A stretch of DNA of 64,000 nucleotides from Streptomyces albiflavescens. Its GTDB lineage: Bacteria > Actinomycetota > Actinomycetes > Streptomycetales > Streptomycetaceae. Made by a program: the position numbers and the translations under genes. This document shows positions 26,072-35,346 of the stretch, piece after piece (within the stretch, counting starts at the first letter, position 1; each line of letters opens with the position of its first letter). The stretch is taken from assembly GCF_014645835.1 (NCBI RefSeq), contig NZ_BMMM01000010.1:124001-188000 (forward strand), in the 5' to 3' direction. Under the pieces are notes generated by a model. That model made no database searches. It was not told where the DNA came from and worked only from the letters and a program-made list of their open reading frames with translations.

Positions 26072-27102
26072 GCCCGGGAGCCCGGCCGCAGCCGGTCCGC
26101 ATGGGCGTGTTGGGCGGCGCCGACATCGCCGTACGCCGGATGCTGCCCGCCCTGACGAGTCAGCCGCTCGTGGACCTCGTCGCGGTCGCCAGCCGCAGCC
26201 TCGCCAAGGCCCAGGGCCTCGCCGACCGCTTCGGATGCGCGGCCGTCGAGGGGTACGACCGCCTGCTCGCCCGGTCCGACATCGACGCCGTCTACATCCC
26301 GCTGCCGACGGCGCTGCACGCCGAGTGGACGACACGGGCCCTGGAGGCGGGCAAGCACGTTCTGTGCGAGAAACCGTGCGCCACCGGCCCGCGTGAGGCC
26401 ACGGAGGTGGTGACGGCCGCACGGGAACGCGGGCTGCTCGTGATGGAGAGCTTCATGTTCCTCCATCACGCGCAGCATGCGCGCGTACGGGAACTCGTCC
26501 GCGACGGGGCCATCGGTCAACTGCGCGAAGTCACCGCGGTGTTCGGGATTCCCGCCCCGCCACGAGCGGCGGCCGGGGAGGGCCACGCGCTCGGCAGCCT
26601 TCTCGAGACGGGTGTGTATCCGGTCCGGGCCGCCCGGCTGTTCGCCGGGGACGATCTGGACGTCGTCGGCGCCACGCTGACCCTCGACTCCGATACGGGA
26701 CACGACCTCGGAGGCAGTGCGCTGCTGCGGGCCCCGTCCGGTGTGCTGGCGCGACTGGGTTTCGGCTGGGACCGCTTCTACCGGTGTACGTACGAACTGT
26801 GGGGCAGCGAGGGCCGGCTGACGCTGGACCGGGCGTTCACCACCCCGGACACCCACACCCCCGTGCTGCGCATGGAACGACAGGAATCCGTAAGGGAGTT
26901 GACGCTGGCGCCCGACCGGCAGTTCGTGAACATCGTCGGCGCCTTCGCCCGCGCCGTGGTGAGCGGGAAGGGATTCGAGGAGCACGCCGACGACATTCTG
27001 CGGCAGGCGGCATTGGTGGACCGGATACGCCGGGCAGCGTCACCCGATAGCCGGTGCGGTACACGCGCACCGTCGCGTAAAGGTAAGTCGGATACTACTT
27101 GA
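26065..27102 (+). CDS. NDP-hexose 3-ketoreductase (Gfo/Idh/MocA family)
   Basis: 345 residues. It has the Rossmann start RMGVLGGADIAVRRMLPAL, then VYIPLPTALHAEWTTRALEAGKHVLCEKPCA with the EKP lysine of the family. Close relatives reduce the 3-keto group left after 2-deoxygenation, giving 2,6-dideoxy sugars. It is translationally coupled to the 2,3-dehydratase (ATGGTGA overlap). The C-terminal tail RAPSRKGKSDTT looks like an unconserved extension. Confidence 0.92.
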   Translation: MVSPGARPQPVRMGVLGGADIAVRRMLPALTSQPLVDLVAVASRSLAKAQGLADRFGCAAVEGYDRLLARSDIDAVYIPLPTALHAEWTTRALEAGKHVLCEKPCATGPREATEVVTAARERGLLVMESFMFLHHAQHARVRELVRDGAIGQLREVTAVFGIPAPPRAAAGEGHALGSLLETGVYPVRAARLFAGDDLDVVGATLTLDSDTGHDLGGSALLRAPSGVLARLGFGWDRFYRCTYELWGSEGRLTLDRAFTTPDTHTPVLRMERQESVRELTLAPDRQFVNIVGAFARAVVSGKGFEEHADDILRQAALVDRIRRAASPDSRCGTRAPSRKGKSDTT

Positions 27103-27246
27103 GACGTATCACCCTTGAGACGGCCCAGGAATCACGGATAATGGTTTCGAGTTGCACAGCAGATGGCGGTCCGAACTGCCTCACGGGGGACCTGAATAGG
27201 TGATCCGGGTCCGATTCCCAGCCACCTGGAAGGAACGGTAAGTAAA

Positions 27247-28041
27247 ATGCAGTTCAACATTCTCGGCCCGATGGAAGTGCTGCACGAAAACAAAATCTGC
27301 ACACCGACAGCTCCCAAGGCGCGGAATACCTTGGCGCTTCTGTTGTCCCGTGCCAACCAGATCGTCGAAATACCCGCGCTCATCGACGAACTCTGGAGTG
27401 ACAATCCGCCGCGCAGCGCCGTTACCACCACGCAGACGTACATCTATCAACTGCGAAAGATGCTGTGCCGGGTGGTGGGGGACGAAGCGGCCGCCCGCCT
27501 CCTGGTCACTCAGGCCCCGGGGTACGGGCTGCGGGTCGAGGAGGACCGGATCGACGCGCGCGTCTTCGAACAGCTCACCGAAAAGGGCAAGCGTCTGCTG
27601 ACCCTGAACCGCCCGGAGGAGGCGGTACGCCACCTGCGCGAGGCCCTGGCCCTGTGGCGCGGTCCCGCGTTGGCCGACGTCACCACGGGACGCAGGCTCG
27701 AAGCGCATGTGGTGCAGCTGGAGGAGATACGGCTGACCGCGCTGCAGCTCCGCGTGCAGGCCGACATGAGGCTCGGCCGGCACGCCGAACTCGTACCCGA
27801 GCTCCGTTCGCTGGTAGCGGGCCATCCGCTCAACGAATGGTTCCACGCCCAGTTGATCGCGTGCCTGCGCCATTCCGGGCGCAGAGGCGAAGCGCTCCAG
27901 GCCTATCAGTCCCTGCGACGGGTCCTGGACGACGAGTTGGGACTGCAGCCGTCGCTGCCTCTCCAGCGCCTCCAGCAGCACTTGCTCAGCAACTCGGCGG
28001 ACGACGACGTATCCGACATCGACCTGCGAATTTCGGCGTGA
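27247..28041 (+). CDS. SARP-family pathway activator
   Basis: 264 residues. It begins directly with the winged-helix domain (MQFNILGPMEVLHENK, PTAPKARNTLALLLSRANQIVEIPALIDELW), then TTQTYIYQLRKML, APGYGLRVEED, and the activation domain LWRGPALADVTTGRRLE. It is about the size of ActII-ORF4/DnrI and is the best candidate for the pathway-specific activator of the polyketide cluster. The 144-base upstream region holds the octamer CTTGAGAC twice (about 27098 and 27114). Confidence 0.92.
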   Translation: MQFNILGPMEVLHENKICTPTAPKARNTLALLLSRANQIVEIPALIDELWSDNPPRSAVTTTQTYIYQLRKMLCRVVGDEAAARLLVTQAPGYGLRVEEDRIDARVFEQLTEKGKRLLTLNRPEEAVRHLREALALWRGPALADVTTGRRLEAHVVQLEEIRLTALQLRVQADMRLGRHAELVPELRSLVAGHPLNEWFHAQLIACLRHSGRRGEALQAYQSLRRVLDDELGLQPSLPLQRLQQHLLSNSADDDVSDIDLRISA

Positions 28042-28455
28042 AACCGACGTAGGTTCACACAGGACAGCGCACGCGGGCAGCCGCCGAACTGCGGCCACCA
28101 TCTTGTCCGCGCATCACGCGGCGGCCCCCGCTTTACCGACTTGCTCGGCGGCCCCACCCTCACGTCCGGTTTTTTTCCACTCCTTTTCGTTTTGCACGGC
28201 GCGTTCTCGTCCATGAACGCTCAGGCCGCGCTTGTTCCGAAGCGATCTCCCTGTTACGTTCCAGAGACCACTTCTTCATGCTCGGGGGAGTACGGCCATG
28301 CAGAAGCCAGGAGAATGTCGACCACGTCCACGTGCCCCACGCATGAGACCAACGGGGGAGCCGGTAGTATTCATCCGTTTCCCCGCATGCGGCGCGCCGG
28401 ATCCTTCGGACGCCCTCTCCTGTCTCGGTCATATGGATTCATGGAGGGCGAAAAG
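28042..28455. other. Intergenic region with no supported gene
   Basis: About 410 bases between the SARP and LuxR-type genes. It has a T-rich stretch around 28170-28192, unusual in this G+C-rich DNA. I see no convincing gene, RNA or palindrome. It must include the LuxR-type gene's promoter. Confidence 0.5.
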
Positions 28456-29166
28456 ATGGCTCGGGGGGCCAGTCGCGAACATCTGACGGCGGCCGCACAG
28501 ACCATAAGAGTGTTCGTCACGGACACGAACACCATATTCAGAGAAGGCCTGCGGACCGTCATTGCGCAGGACGAGGGGCTGAGCGTGGTCGGCCACGGCT
28601 CGGACAACATGTCGGCGACGCTGGAAAGCGTCGCCGACACCCGGCCCGACGTGGTCCTGCTGGGGCTGGAGCGCATCACCGGCGACACGGAGTCCGTCGT
28701 GGCGGACATCCTCCGCGCGGTGCCGCTCGCGGAGGTCATCGTGCTGGGGTGGGACGTGGAGACGGACGCACTGCGGCAGTTGATGGCGCAGGGCGTGCGC
28801 GCCTATCTGCCCAAGGACGTGCCACACCGTTATCTGCTCTCGACCATCTACATGAGCACGTTCGAGGACAGCAGGATTGTCTTCTCGTGGCCACGGCCGA
28901 CGCCGGAGAAGCGCAGCCCGCCGGCTGCCGTGTCCAGCCCGCCGACTGCACTGTCCAGCCCGCCGGCTGCCCTGTCCTCCCGGGAACGCGAGGTGGTCGA
29001 GCTTGTCGGCAAAGCTCTGACCAACGCGCAGATAGGGCGTCAGTTGAGCATCTCCGAAGGCACGGTGAAACGGCACCTGCACAACATCTTCGTGAAATTG
29101 CACGCAGTGTCCCGGTTGGACGCCGTCAACAAGGCCATAGATCTATCGCTGATCATGCTCGACTGA
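28456..29166 (+). CDS. LuxR/NarL-type regulator with degenerate receiver domain
   Basis: 236 residues. The N-terminal half is a receiver fold (IRVFVTDTNTIFREGLRTVIAQDEGLSVVG). The usual acidic pair after beta-1 is only partly kept (VTDTN). The phosphoacceptor aspartate position reads VVLLGLER (Gly for Asp), while the lysine in AYLPKDV is kept. The C-terminus is a LuxR helix-turn-helix (SSREREVVELVGKALTNAQIGRQLSISEGTVKRHLHNIF). A proline/serine linker of 7-residue repeats (SSPPTAL, SSPPAAL) joins them. Phosphorylation is therefore unlikely; ligand control, as in JadR1-like atypical regulators, is possible. The start with GAGG upstream is the ATG at 28456; an ATG at 28441 is the alternative. 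Confidence 0.88.
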   Translation: MARGASREHLTAAAQTIRVFVTDTNTIFREGLRTVIAQDEGLSVVGHGSDNMSATLESVADTRPDVVLLGLERITGDTESVVADILRAVPLAEVIVLGWDVETDALRQLMAQGVRAYLPKDVPHRYLLSTIYMSTFEDSRIVFSWPRPTPEKRSPPAAVSSPPTALSSPPAALSSREREVVELVGKALTNAQIGRQLSISEGTVKRHLHNIFVKLHAVSRLDAVNKAIDLSLIMLD

Positions 29167-29175
29167 ACAGGCCTG

Positions 29176-30078
29176 TCACCGGCTCGGGGCCGCGACCGCG
29201 GACGGGGGGCGCCATGTCTCGGCGACCTCCATCACATACCGCCCGTAGTCCGACTTGCCCAGGCGCTCTCCGAGCCGGTGGCAGGCCTCGGCGTCGATGT
29301 AGCCCATGCGCAGGGCGATTTCCTCGAGGCAGGCGATCCGGACCCGCTGCCGGCTCTCCAGAATGCCGACGAACTGACTTGCCGTGAGCAGGGCCTCGGG
29401 AGTGCCGGTGTCCAGCCAGGTGAATCCCCGGCGCAGCTCCACGAGCCGGGCTCTGCCCTCGGCAAGGTAGGTGAGGTTCACATCGGTGATCTCCAGTTCT
29501 CCCCGCTCCGACGGCCTGATGTTCTTGGCGATGTCCACCACGTCGTTGCTGTAGAAGTAGAGCCCGGTGATGGCTCGGTTGGAGCGCGGGGCAGTCGGCT
29601 TCTCCTCGATCGAGACGAGGCATCCACGGTCGTCGACCTCGCCGACGCCGTACCGCTCGGGATCGCTCACCTGGTAGCCGAACAGGACGCAGCCGTCCAC
29701 GTCGCGTGCGTTCTTCTGCAGCAGCGGCGACAGCCCCGGGCCGTGGAAGAGGTTGTCGCCCAGCACCAGGGCCACGGAGTCGCCGCCGATGTGGTCCGCG
29801 CCGATGAGGAATGCCTCCGCCAGTCCGTTGGGGCGCTCCTGCCCCGCGTAGCTGAACGTGAGGCCCAACTCACTGCCGTCGCCGAGCAGACGGCGGAACT
29901 GCGGAAGGTCCGCCGGGGTGGAGATGATCAGGATGTCGGTGATGCCGGACAGCATGAGCACCGACAGCGGGTAATAGATGGTGGGTTTGTCGTAGACCGG
30001 CATCAGCTGCTTGGACACCGCGAGCGTCGTCGGGTACAACCGCGTGCCACTGCCTCCCGCGAGGATGATCCCTTTCAT
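29176..30078 (-). CDS. rmlA: Glucose-1-phosphate thymidylyltransferase
   Basis: 300 residues. The start MKGIILAGGSGTRLYPTTLAVSKQLMPVYDKPTIYYP is the RmlA nucleotide-binding signature; LGDNLFHGPGL, EKPTAPRSN and RGFTWLDTGTPEALL follow. It makes dTDP-glucose from glucose-1-phosphate and dTTP, the first step of the deoxysugar branch. GGAGA precedes the ATG at 30078. It converges with the LuxR-type gene (9 bases apart) and diverges from the first glycosyltransferase. Confidence 0.95.
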   Translation of the reverse strand: MKGIILAGGSGTRLYPTTLAVSKQLMPVYDKPTIYYPLSVLMLSGITDILIISTPADLPQFRRLLGDGSELGLTFSYAGQERPNGLAEAFLIGADHIGGDSVALVLGDNLFHGPGLSPLLQKNARDVDGCVLFGYQVSDPERYGVGEVDDRGCLVSIEEKPTAPRSNRAITGLYFYSNDVVDIAKNIRPSERGELEITDVNLTYLAEGRARLVELRRGFTWLDTGTPEALLTASQFVGILESRQRVRIACLEEIALRMGYIDAEACHRLGERLGKSDYGRYVMEVAETWRPPSAVAAPSR

Positions 30079-30272
30079 GTTCTCCGTCCGATCCGATGGA
30101 GTGTGCTCCGGACTGAAGCCCATCACCCGGCCCTCGCGGGGCCTTCGTGCGCCGATCCAGCGCCGGTCAGGAACCCGCTTCCCGTGGAGAGTGCGGCGGA
30201 CTCGATCGGATGTCGAAGGGGCGTTGCGAGAGTGCGTCGCGCCCAGGTCCCCTCACGACATGCGGAGTTGCG

Positions 30273-31415
30273 TTGCGTGTACTCGTCATGGTCAGTCCGG
30301 TGCCCACGCATCTGGCACCCATTGTTCCGCTCGCCTGGGCCCTGCGTTCCGCAGGGCACGAGGTGCTCGTCGCCTGCCAGCCCGATGTGGTGGCGATGGC
30401 ACGACAGGCCGGATTCAGCGTCGCCGTCATCGGTGACGCGTACGACGACGTCGGCCGGCGCCGCCGCCAGGCGCCGCCCACCGACGCCGCCCCCCACAAG
30501 CGTGTGGCCGGTCCGCCGTGGCCGAAGCTGGCGCGCGGCTGGCGCGAGCGGCTCGACCGGGTGCTGGACCCCTGCCTGACGGTGGCGCGGCGCTGGCGGC
30601 CCGACCTGATCGTGGCCGATCCTCTCGAGCTGGCGGCGCCCCTGGTGGCCGGTGAGTTGGGGATCGGTTACGTCCACCACCGCTGGGGGGTGGACGCGCT
30701 CGGCGACGAACGGTGGCGGCAGGCGGAACGCGCGCTGTCGGATGTGTCCGGCGCCCGGTCGGACGGTCTGCCCCCGCCCTCGGTGGTGCTTGACCCGTGC
30801 CCTCCCGGTCTGCAGGCGCCGGACCTGAGTCAGGGTGCGGGGATCCGGTTCGTGCCGTTCAACGGCAGCGGGAGCCGCCCCGGGCTCGCCCCGCCGCGCG
30901 GCACCCGGATCTGTGTGTGCTTCGGCACCAGGACCGTCGCGCTGGGCGGTGCGGACGTCGTACGGCGCACGCTGCGGGCGCTGACCGGTCCGGGAGCGCC
31001 CGGCGAGGTGGTGGTCGCCGGCATCGGCGCCGAGCTGGGTGAACTCCCCGACGGCGTAAGGGCCTTGGACTCCGTACCGCTGAACCTGTTCCTCTCGGAG
31101 TGCTCGCTGGTGGTGCATCACGGCGGTGCGGGAACCACCCTCACCGCCACCTCGTTCGGGTTGCCCCAACTGGTGCTGCCGCAGGCCCCGTATCTCGTCG
31201 AGCACGGGCAGCGGCTGGCCGACCGTGGCGCGGGCACGATGCTGAGCGACCGCGAGCAGTGCGAGGCAGACATCAGCGGCGCCGTGGCGGACCTGCTGTC
31301 CCGCCCCGGCGCGGCGTCGGCCGCACGCGAGCTGGCCAAGGAGATGGCCGCCATGCCGTCGCCCGGCAGCTGGGTGGCTCCGCTGGAGGAGCTCGCGGGG
31401 CGCGCGAGGGGGTGA
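30273..31415 (+). CDS. Glycosyltransferase (GT1 family)
   Basis: 380 residues, GT-B fold. It has the acceptor-domain start RVLVMVSPVPTHLAPIVPLAWALRSAGHEV and donor-domain motif LVVHHGGAGTTLTATSFGLPQLVLP. A TTG at 30273 is taken as the start: GGAG lies five bases before it, and it makes the protein begin like the other glycosyltransferases here. It should transfer a deoxysugar from dTDP; donor and acceptor cannot be read from sequence. Closely related to the pair at 34179-36543. Confidence 0.92.
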   Translation: MRVLVMVSPVPTHLAPIVPLAWALRSAGHEVLVACQPDVVAMARQAGFSVAVIGDAYDDVGRRRRQAPPTDAAPHKRVAGPPWPKLARGWRERLDRVLDPCLTVARRWRPDLIVADPLELAAPLVAGELGIGYVHHRWGVDALGDERWRQAERALSDVSGARSDGLPPPSVVLDPCPPGLQAPDLSQGAGIRFVPFNGSGSRPGLAPPRGTRICVCFGTRTVALGGADVVRRTLRALTGPGAPGEVVVAGIGAELGELPDGVRALDSVPLNLFLSECSLVVHHGGAGTTLTATSFGLPQLVLPQAPYLVEHGQRLADRGAGTMLSDREQCEADISGAVADLLSRPGAASAARELAKEMAAMPSPGSWVAPLEELAGRARG

Positions 31416-31458
31416 GGTCGCGGCGGAGGGGTGAGGTCGCGGGCCGGCACGAAAGGCC

Positions 31459-31508
31459 GGCCGAGCGGAGAGGAGAGCCCGGTTCATGGGCTTCCTCTCC
31501 GCTCGGCC
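31459..31508. terminator. Strong bidirectional hairpin terminator
   Basis: A 16-bp perfect stem (31459-31474 with 31493-31508) is extended by AGCCC/GGGCT inside one bulge, with a 7-base loop. It lies between the converging glycosyltransferase and MFS genes. Confidence 0.88.
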
Positions 31509-31573
31509 TCTTCACACGGACGGACGCGGCCGGGGGATTACCGACGCCGAACCGTGGGTCTCTCAACCGGGGC

Positions 31574-33172
31574 TCAGGCTCCTTCGGGGCCGGCTTCCCC
31601 GGCCTTGGCTCCGGTCGGCTCCGGCTTCGCCTGGGCCCAGTTCGGCTGGGCGTCCTGCATCGTCTCCTTCACGAAGAAGGAGAGCGCGACGGCGATCACC
31701 GAGACGGCGGCCGCCGTGAGATACATGACGTGGTTGGCCGAGACGAACGCGTCCACGACCGTCTCCCGGACCGAATCGGGCAGTTGCTGGACGGATCCGA
31801 GGTTCGCGACGTTCCCGCCGAGCTGGTCCTGCACGTCCTGCGGCAGCCGGGAATTGAAGGACGCGTTGAGGAGGACGCCGAGCAGGGCGGTGCCCAACGC
31901 TTGTCCCATCCGGCCCAGGAAGCGCACCGATGTGGTGGCCACACCGAGCTGGTGTGCCTCGACGGCGTTCTGCACCGCGAGGACCGACACCTGCATGAGA
32001 CCGCCGAGGCCCGCGCCGAGCAGGAACAGATCGACCGCGATCACCCACGACGACGTGTGCGTACCCAGTGTGCCCAGCAGAACCAGGGCCGCGGTGCACA
32101 GCATGTTCCCGATCACCAGCACCATGCGGTAGCGCCCGAACCGGGAGATCCACATGCCGCCGGAGGTCGAGAAGAGCACCAGGCCGACCGCCAGGGGCAC
32201 CGTGAACAGGGCCGAGCTGGTCGGTGTCTGCGCCCGTGCGATCTGCATGTACGTGGCGAGGTAGACGGGCGCGGACATGACCGCGAGTCCGGTGACGATC
32301 TGCAGCGGGGTCACCGTGCGGTAGACCGGGTTGCGGAACAGCGACAGCGGCAGGATCGGTGCGGGCGTGCGCAGTTCCCACCAGATGAACAGGGCGCTGA
32401 GCAGAACGCCGCCGAGCCCCATGGCAAGGATCAACGGCGAGGTCCAGGAGTACTTCGTACCGCCCCAGTCCGTGACGAGCAGGATGACGCTCGCGGCCGC
32501 CGCGATCAGGACCGCGCCGAGGATGTCGACCGGCTCGCGGCGCCGCCTGCCGGCCGGCAGGCGCAGTGCGTACAGCATGACCGCCAGCGCCGCGATGCCG
32601 AGCGGCAGGTTGATGTAGAACAGCCCGCGCCAGGAAAGGTGTTCACTGACCACACCGCCGACCAGCGGGCCGGCGACGCTGCCGCCGCCGATGATCGCGC
32701 CACCGAGGCCGGACCTGCGTGCGCGGTCCTTGGGCGGCGAGATCATCGCGACGATGACGAGTGTCACGCCGACGAGGCCGCCGGCACCGAGCCCCTGGAT
32801 GCCACGGAACACGATCAGTTGGGTCATGTCCTGAGCGATTCCGCACAGCATCGAGCCGACCAGGAACAGGCTGGTGGCGAACACGAAGACGCGCTTCGGG
32901 CCGAAGACGTCGCTCAACTTGCCGTACAGCGGCTGGGTGGCGGTCGAGGCCAGGAGGTAGACGGTGAACAGCCAGGGCAACAGCCGCAGACCCTGCTGAG
33001 GATCCAGGTCCCGGGCGATCGTCCATGCCGCGCTGCCGACGATGGTCTGGTCGAGGCTGGCCAGGAGCAGGGTGCCGAGCGCGCTGGCCGAGATCCATTT
33101 GATCATGTTCGGCGACATCGCCCTCGGCCCGTCGGGCGTCTGCTTCGCCGTCGTGGTGGTCGGACCGCTCAT
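31574..33172 (-). CDS. MFS drug exporter (DHA2, 14-TM type)
   Basis: 532 residues with 14 hydrophobic segments. Motif C-like LLLASLDQTIVGSAAWTIARDL in TM1 and motif A YGKLSDVFGPKRVF after TM2 place it in the DHA2 (EmrB/QacA) family. It probably exports the glycosylated product and gives self-resistance. It is divergent from a PadR-type regulator gene across 225 bases that contain a likely operator. Confidence 0.93.
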   Translation of the reverse strand: MSGPTTTTAKQTPDGPRAMSPNMIKWISASALGTLLLASLDQTIVGSAAWTIARDLDPQQGLRLLPWLFTVYLLASTATQPLYGKLSDVFGPKRVFVFATSLFLVGSMLCGIAQDMTQLIVFRGIQGLGAGGLVGVTLVIVAMISPPKDRARRSGLGGAIIGGGSVAGPLVGGVVSEHLSWRGLFYINLPLGIAALAVMLYALRLPAGRRRREPVDILGAVLIAAAASVILLVTDWGGTKYSWTSPLILAMGLGGVLLSALFIWWELRTPAPILPLSLFRNPVYRTVTPLQIVTGLAVMSAPVYLATYMQIARAQTPTSSALFTVPLAVGLVLFSTSGGMWISRFGRYRMVLVIGNMLCTAALVLLGTLGTHTSSWVIAVDLFLLGAGLGGLMQVSVLAVQNAVEAHQLGVATTSVRFLGRMGQALGTALLGVLLNASFNSRLPQDVQDQLGGNVANLGSVQQLPDSVRETVVDAFVSANHVMYLTAAAVSVIAVALSFFVKETMQDAQPNWAQAKPEPTGAKAGEAGPEGA

Positions 33173-33323
33173 CTCTGTGGAGGCTCCTCGCTCATCGGTG
33201 GTGACGCGGCCCGGGCAGGCACCGCTCGTCCGGGGACCACCGTGCGGTGCCGACCTGAGCCGGCGCTGACACGGACCTGAGCCGGCGGTCCCGCGGCTGC
33301 GGGGCGAGAGGAACAGGATTGCT

Positions 33324-33340
33324 CTATAGAAGTTCTAGAT
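33324..33340. promoter_or_regulatory. Putative PadR operator between the exporter and regulator genes
   Basis: An A+T-rich inverted repeat, CTATAGAA-G-TTCTAGAT, centred on 33332 (6 of 8 pairs), stands out in G+C-rich surroundings. It lies between divergent MFS and padR genes, where PadR repressors usually bind. Binding itself is inferred. Confidence 0.6.
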
Positions 33341-33397
33341 ATATCGTCTGAGCTTGCAGGGCATTCCTGCAGTTCAGCGACAGACAGGTGGAGCATC

Positions 33398-34024
33398 ATG
33401 AACGACGCAGAGATCCCCCCCACCGCCGAACCGGCCTCGGTGCGCGCCTTCGAGCCGGTCTTACCGCGCGCCGAGCCCGCGCTCGCCCCGGTGCCCTCCC
33501 TGCCGGCGGCCCCCATGGCCCTGCAGGCCGTCACCCCGGCCGCCGCCGTCACGGCGGTGCGCCCCCACAAGGCCGGACGCGGGGACATCAGGAGCGCGGC
33601 CCTCACCCTGCTCGCCGAGCAGCCGGCGAACGGGTACCAGATCATCCAGTACATCGCGGAGCGCAGCCACGGCTCCTGGCGCCCGAGCCCGGGTGCGGTC
33701 TATCCGGCGCTGCAGGGCCTCGAACAGGAGGGGCTCGCTGAGCAGTTCGAAGGCGCCGGCGCCGGACGCAAGAGCTACCGGCTGACCGAGGCCGGCCGCA
33801 AGCATGTGGCGGAGCAGCGGGGCCGCCTGGAAGCCCTGTGGGACAACCTGGCGGCCGCCGTCGACGAGCGTGCCGTGGAGATCAACACCTTGTGCGAGCA
33901 CGTCGTCACCGCCGTACGACACGCTCTGCACGACGCCGACGACGAACGGTACGACCGCACGCGCCAGGTACTCCTGGACGCGCGCCGTTCGCTCTACCGT
34001 CTGCTCGCCGAACAGGACGACTGA
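33398..34024 (+). CDS. PadR-family transcriptional regulator
   Basis: 208 residues. A long proline/alanine-rich N-terminal extension (about 60 residues) precedes the PadR winged helix: RGDIRSAALTLLAEQPANGYQIIQYIAERSHGSWRPSPGAVYPALQGLEQEGL, then GRKSYRLTEAGRKHV. A C-terminal coiled-coil dimer region follows (residues about 135-208). PadR repressors next to MFS exporters commonly sense the exported compound. The extension is unusual for the family and of unknown use. Confidence 0.92.
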   Translation: MNDAEIPPTAEPASVRAFEPVLPRAEPALAPVPSLPAAPMALQAVTPAAAVTAVRPHKAGRGDIRSAALTLLAEQPANGYQIIQYIAERSHGSWRPSPGAVYPALQGLEQEGLAEQFEGAGAGRKSYRLTEAGRKHVAEQRGRLEALWDNLAAAVDERAVEINTLCEHVVTAVRHALHDADDERYDRTRQVLLDARRSLYRLLAEQDD

Positions 34025-34062
34025 GGGCAGCGGAGGGCGCGGACCACTCCCGCTCCCCCTGA

Positions 34063-34094
34063 TCGAGGCGGCCCGCTCCGGCGGGCCGCCTCGA
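34063..34094 (+). terminator. Hairpin terminator after padR
   Basis: A perfect 14-bp stem (34063-34076 with 34081-34094) and a 4-base loop, 38 bases past the padR stop. Confidence 0.85.
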
Positions 34095-34178
34095 CCGCGT
34101 TCCGAACGAGGCTCGAGCGACGGCTTCGACGATGGGCGCCGCAAGCCTGCCGTAGTCCGTCGGTGAGGGAGATCCTCG

Positions 34179-35342
34179 ATGCGTGTCCTGTTCATGAGTA
34201 CGCCGGTGTCCACACACTTCGCGCCATCGATCCCCCTCGCCTGGGCGCTGCGTGCGGCGGGGCACGAGGTGCTGGTCGCCGGGCAGCCGGACATCGTCGG
34301 TACGGCCCACGGGGCCGGGCTGTGCACCGCGGTCGTCGGCGAGTACTTCGACGCGCTGGAACCGCTCACCTCCGGCCTGCCCGACGGGAAGCGGCCGATC
34401 GAGGTGGGACGCACGAGGGTGCGGGACGGACACTGGGACGCGGTCAACAAGATCTGGCTGATCCACTGCCGTTACATGGTCTCCCGATACCTGGCGCTGG
34501 CGAGGGAATGGCAGCCGGACCTGATCGTCGCGGACCCGCTGGAGTTCAGTGCGCTCATCGTCGGCGGCGTCCTCGGGATACCGACGGTCAACCGACGCTG
34601 GGGCATCGACCCCGCCGGATTCCCCGGGCAGGAGATGGCCCGCAGGACGATGGGCACCATGCTCGGCCGCCTCGGCCTCGACGGTCTGCCGGAACCCGCA
34701 CTGGTCATCGACCCCTGCCCGCCGAGCCTCCAGGTCCCGGAGGCACCGCCGAGCCAGGGAATGCGGTACGTGCCCTACAACGGCACCGGCACACTGCCCG
34801 ACTGGGCGAAGGAGGAGCCGCGCGGGCAACGTCGGATCTGTGTCACTTTCGGGCGACTGACCGCCGCTCTGAACGGCATCCCCTTGTTCCGGGCCACGGC
34901 CGAGGCCGCCGGAGAGCTCGACGGCGTGGAGACGATCCTCACTCTGGAGCCGGAGTTCCAGGACGAGTTGGGATCCGTTCCGCCGTCCGTGCGGGTGGTG
35001 GATCCCGCACCGCTCAACCTCTTCCTCGACACCTGCGACGCGATCGTGCACCACGGTGGCGCGAGTTCGACGCTCACCGCCTCGGCATACGGGCTGCCGC
35101 AACTCGTGCTGCCCGGCATCACGGACACGTTCGTCGTGGCCGACCGCGTCGAGGCCGTCGGCGCGGGCAGGCAGCTCGACGAGGCGGAGACACAGAACGA
35201 CCCCGCCGCGATCCAGGCTGCGTTGCGTGCCGTTCTCGACGAGCCCGGCTACACGAAGGGCGCCCACCAGCTGCGCGACGAGATCGCGGCCATGCCGACC
35301 CCGGCCGACCTGGTGCCCGTACTCGAAGAACTGGTGGGCTGA
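34179..35342 (+). CDS. Glycosyltransferase (GT1 family)
   Basis: 387 residues, GT-B fold. It begins MRVLFMSTPVSTHFAPSIPLAWALRAAGHEVLVAGQPD and carries the donor motif AIVHHGGASSTLTASAYGLPQLVLPG. Near its middle VIDPCPPSLQVPEAPP is shared by all five glycosyltransferases of the window, supporting recent duplication. It precedes the next glycosyltransferase by 4 bases, so the pair is co-translated. Donor is presumably dTDP-trideoxyhexose. Confidence 0.92.
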   Translation: MRVLFMSTPVSTHFAPSIPLAWALRAAGHEVLVAGQPDIVGTAHGAGLCTAVVGEYFDALEPLTSGLPDGKRPIEVGRTRVRDGHWDAVNKIWLIHCRYMVSRYLALAREWQPDLIVADPLEFSALIVGGVLGIPTVNRRWGIDPAGFPGQEMARRTMGTMLGRLGLDGLPEPALVIDPCPPSLQVPEAPPSQGMRYVPYNGTGTLPDWAKEEPRGQRRICVTFGRLTAALNGIPLFRATAEAAGELDGVETILTLEPEFQDELGSVPPSVRVVDPAPLNLFLDTCDAIVHHGGASSTLTASAYGLPQLVLPGITDTFVVADRVEAVGAGRQLDEAETQNDPAAIQAALRAVLDEPGYTKGAHQLRDEIAAMPTPADLVPVLEELVG

Positions 35343-35346
35343 GCCC

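Noticed and set aside
27090..27125. CTTGAGAC pair as a SARP binding site
   Set aside because: Two octamers 16 bases apart do not match the usual 11-base helical spacing of SARP sites, so it is noted only as a repeat upstream of the SARP gene.
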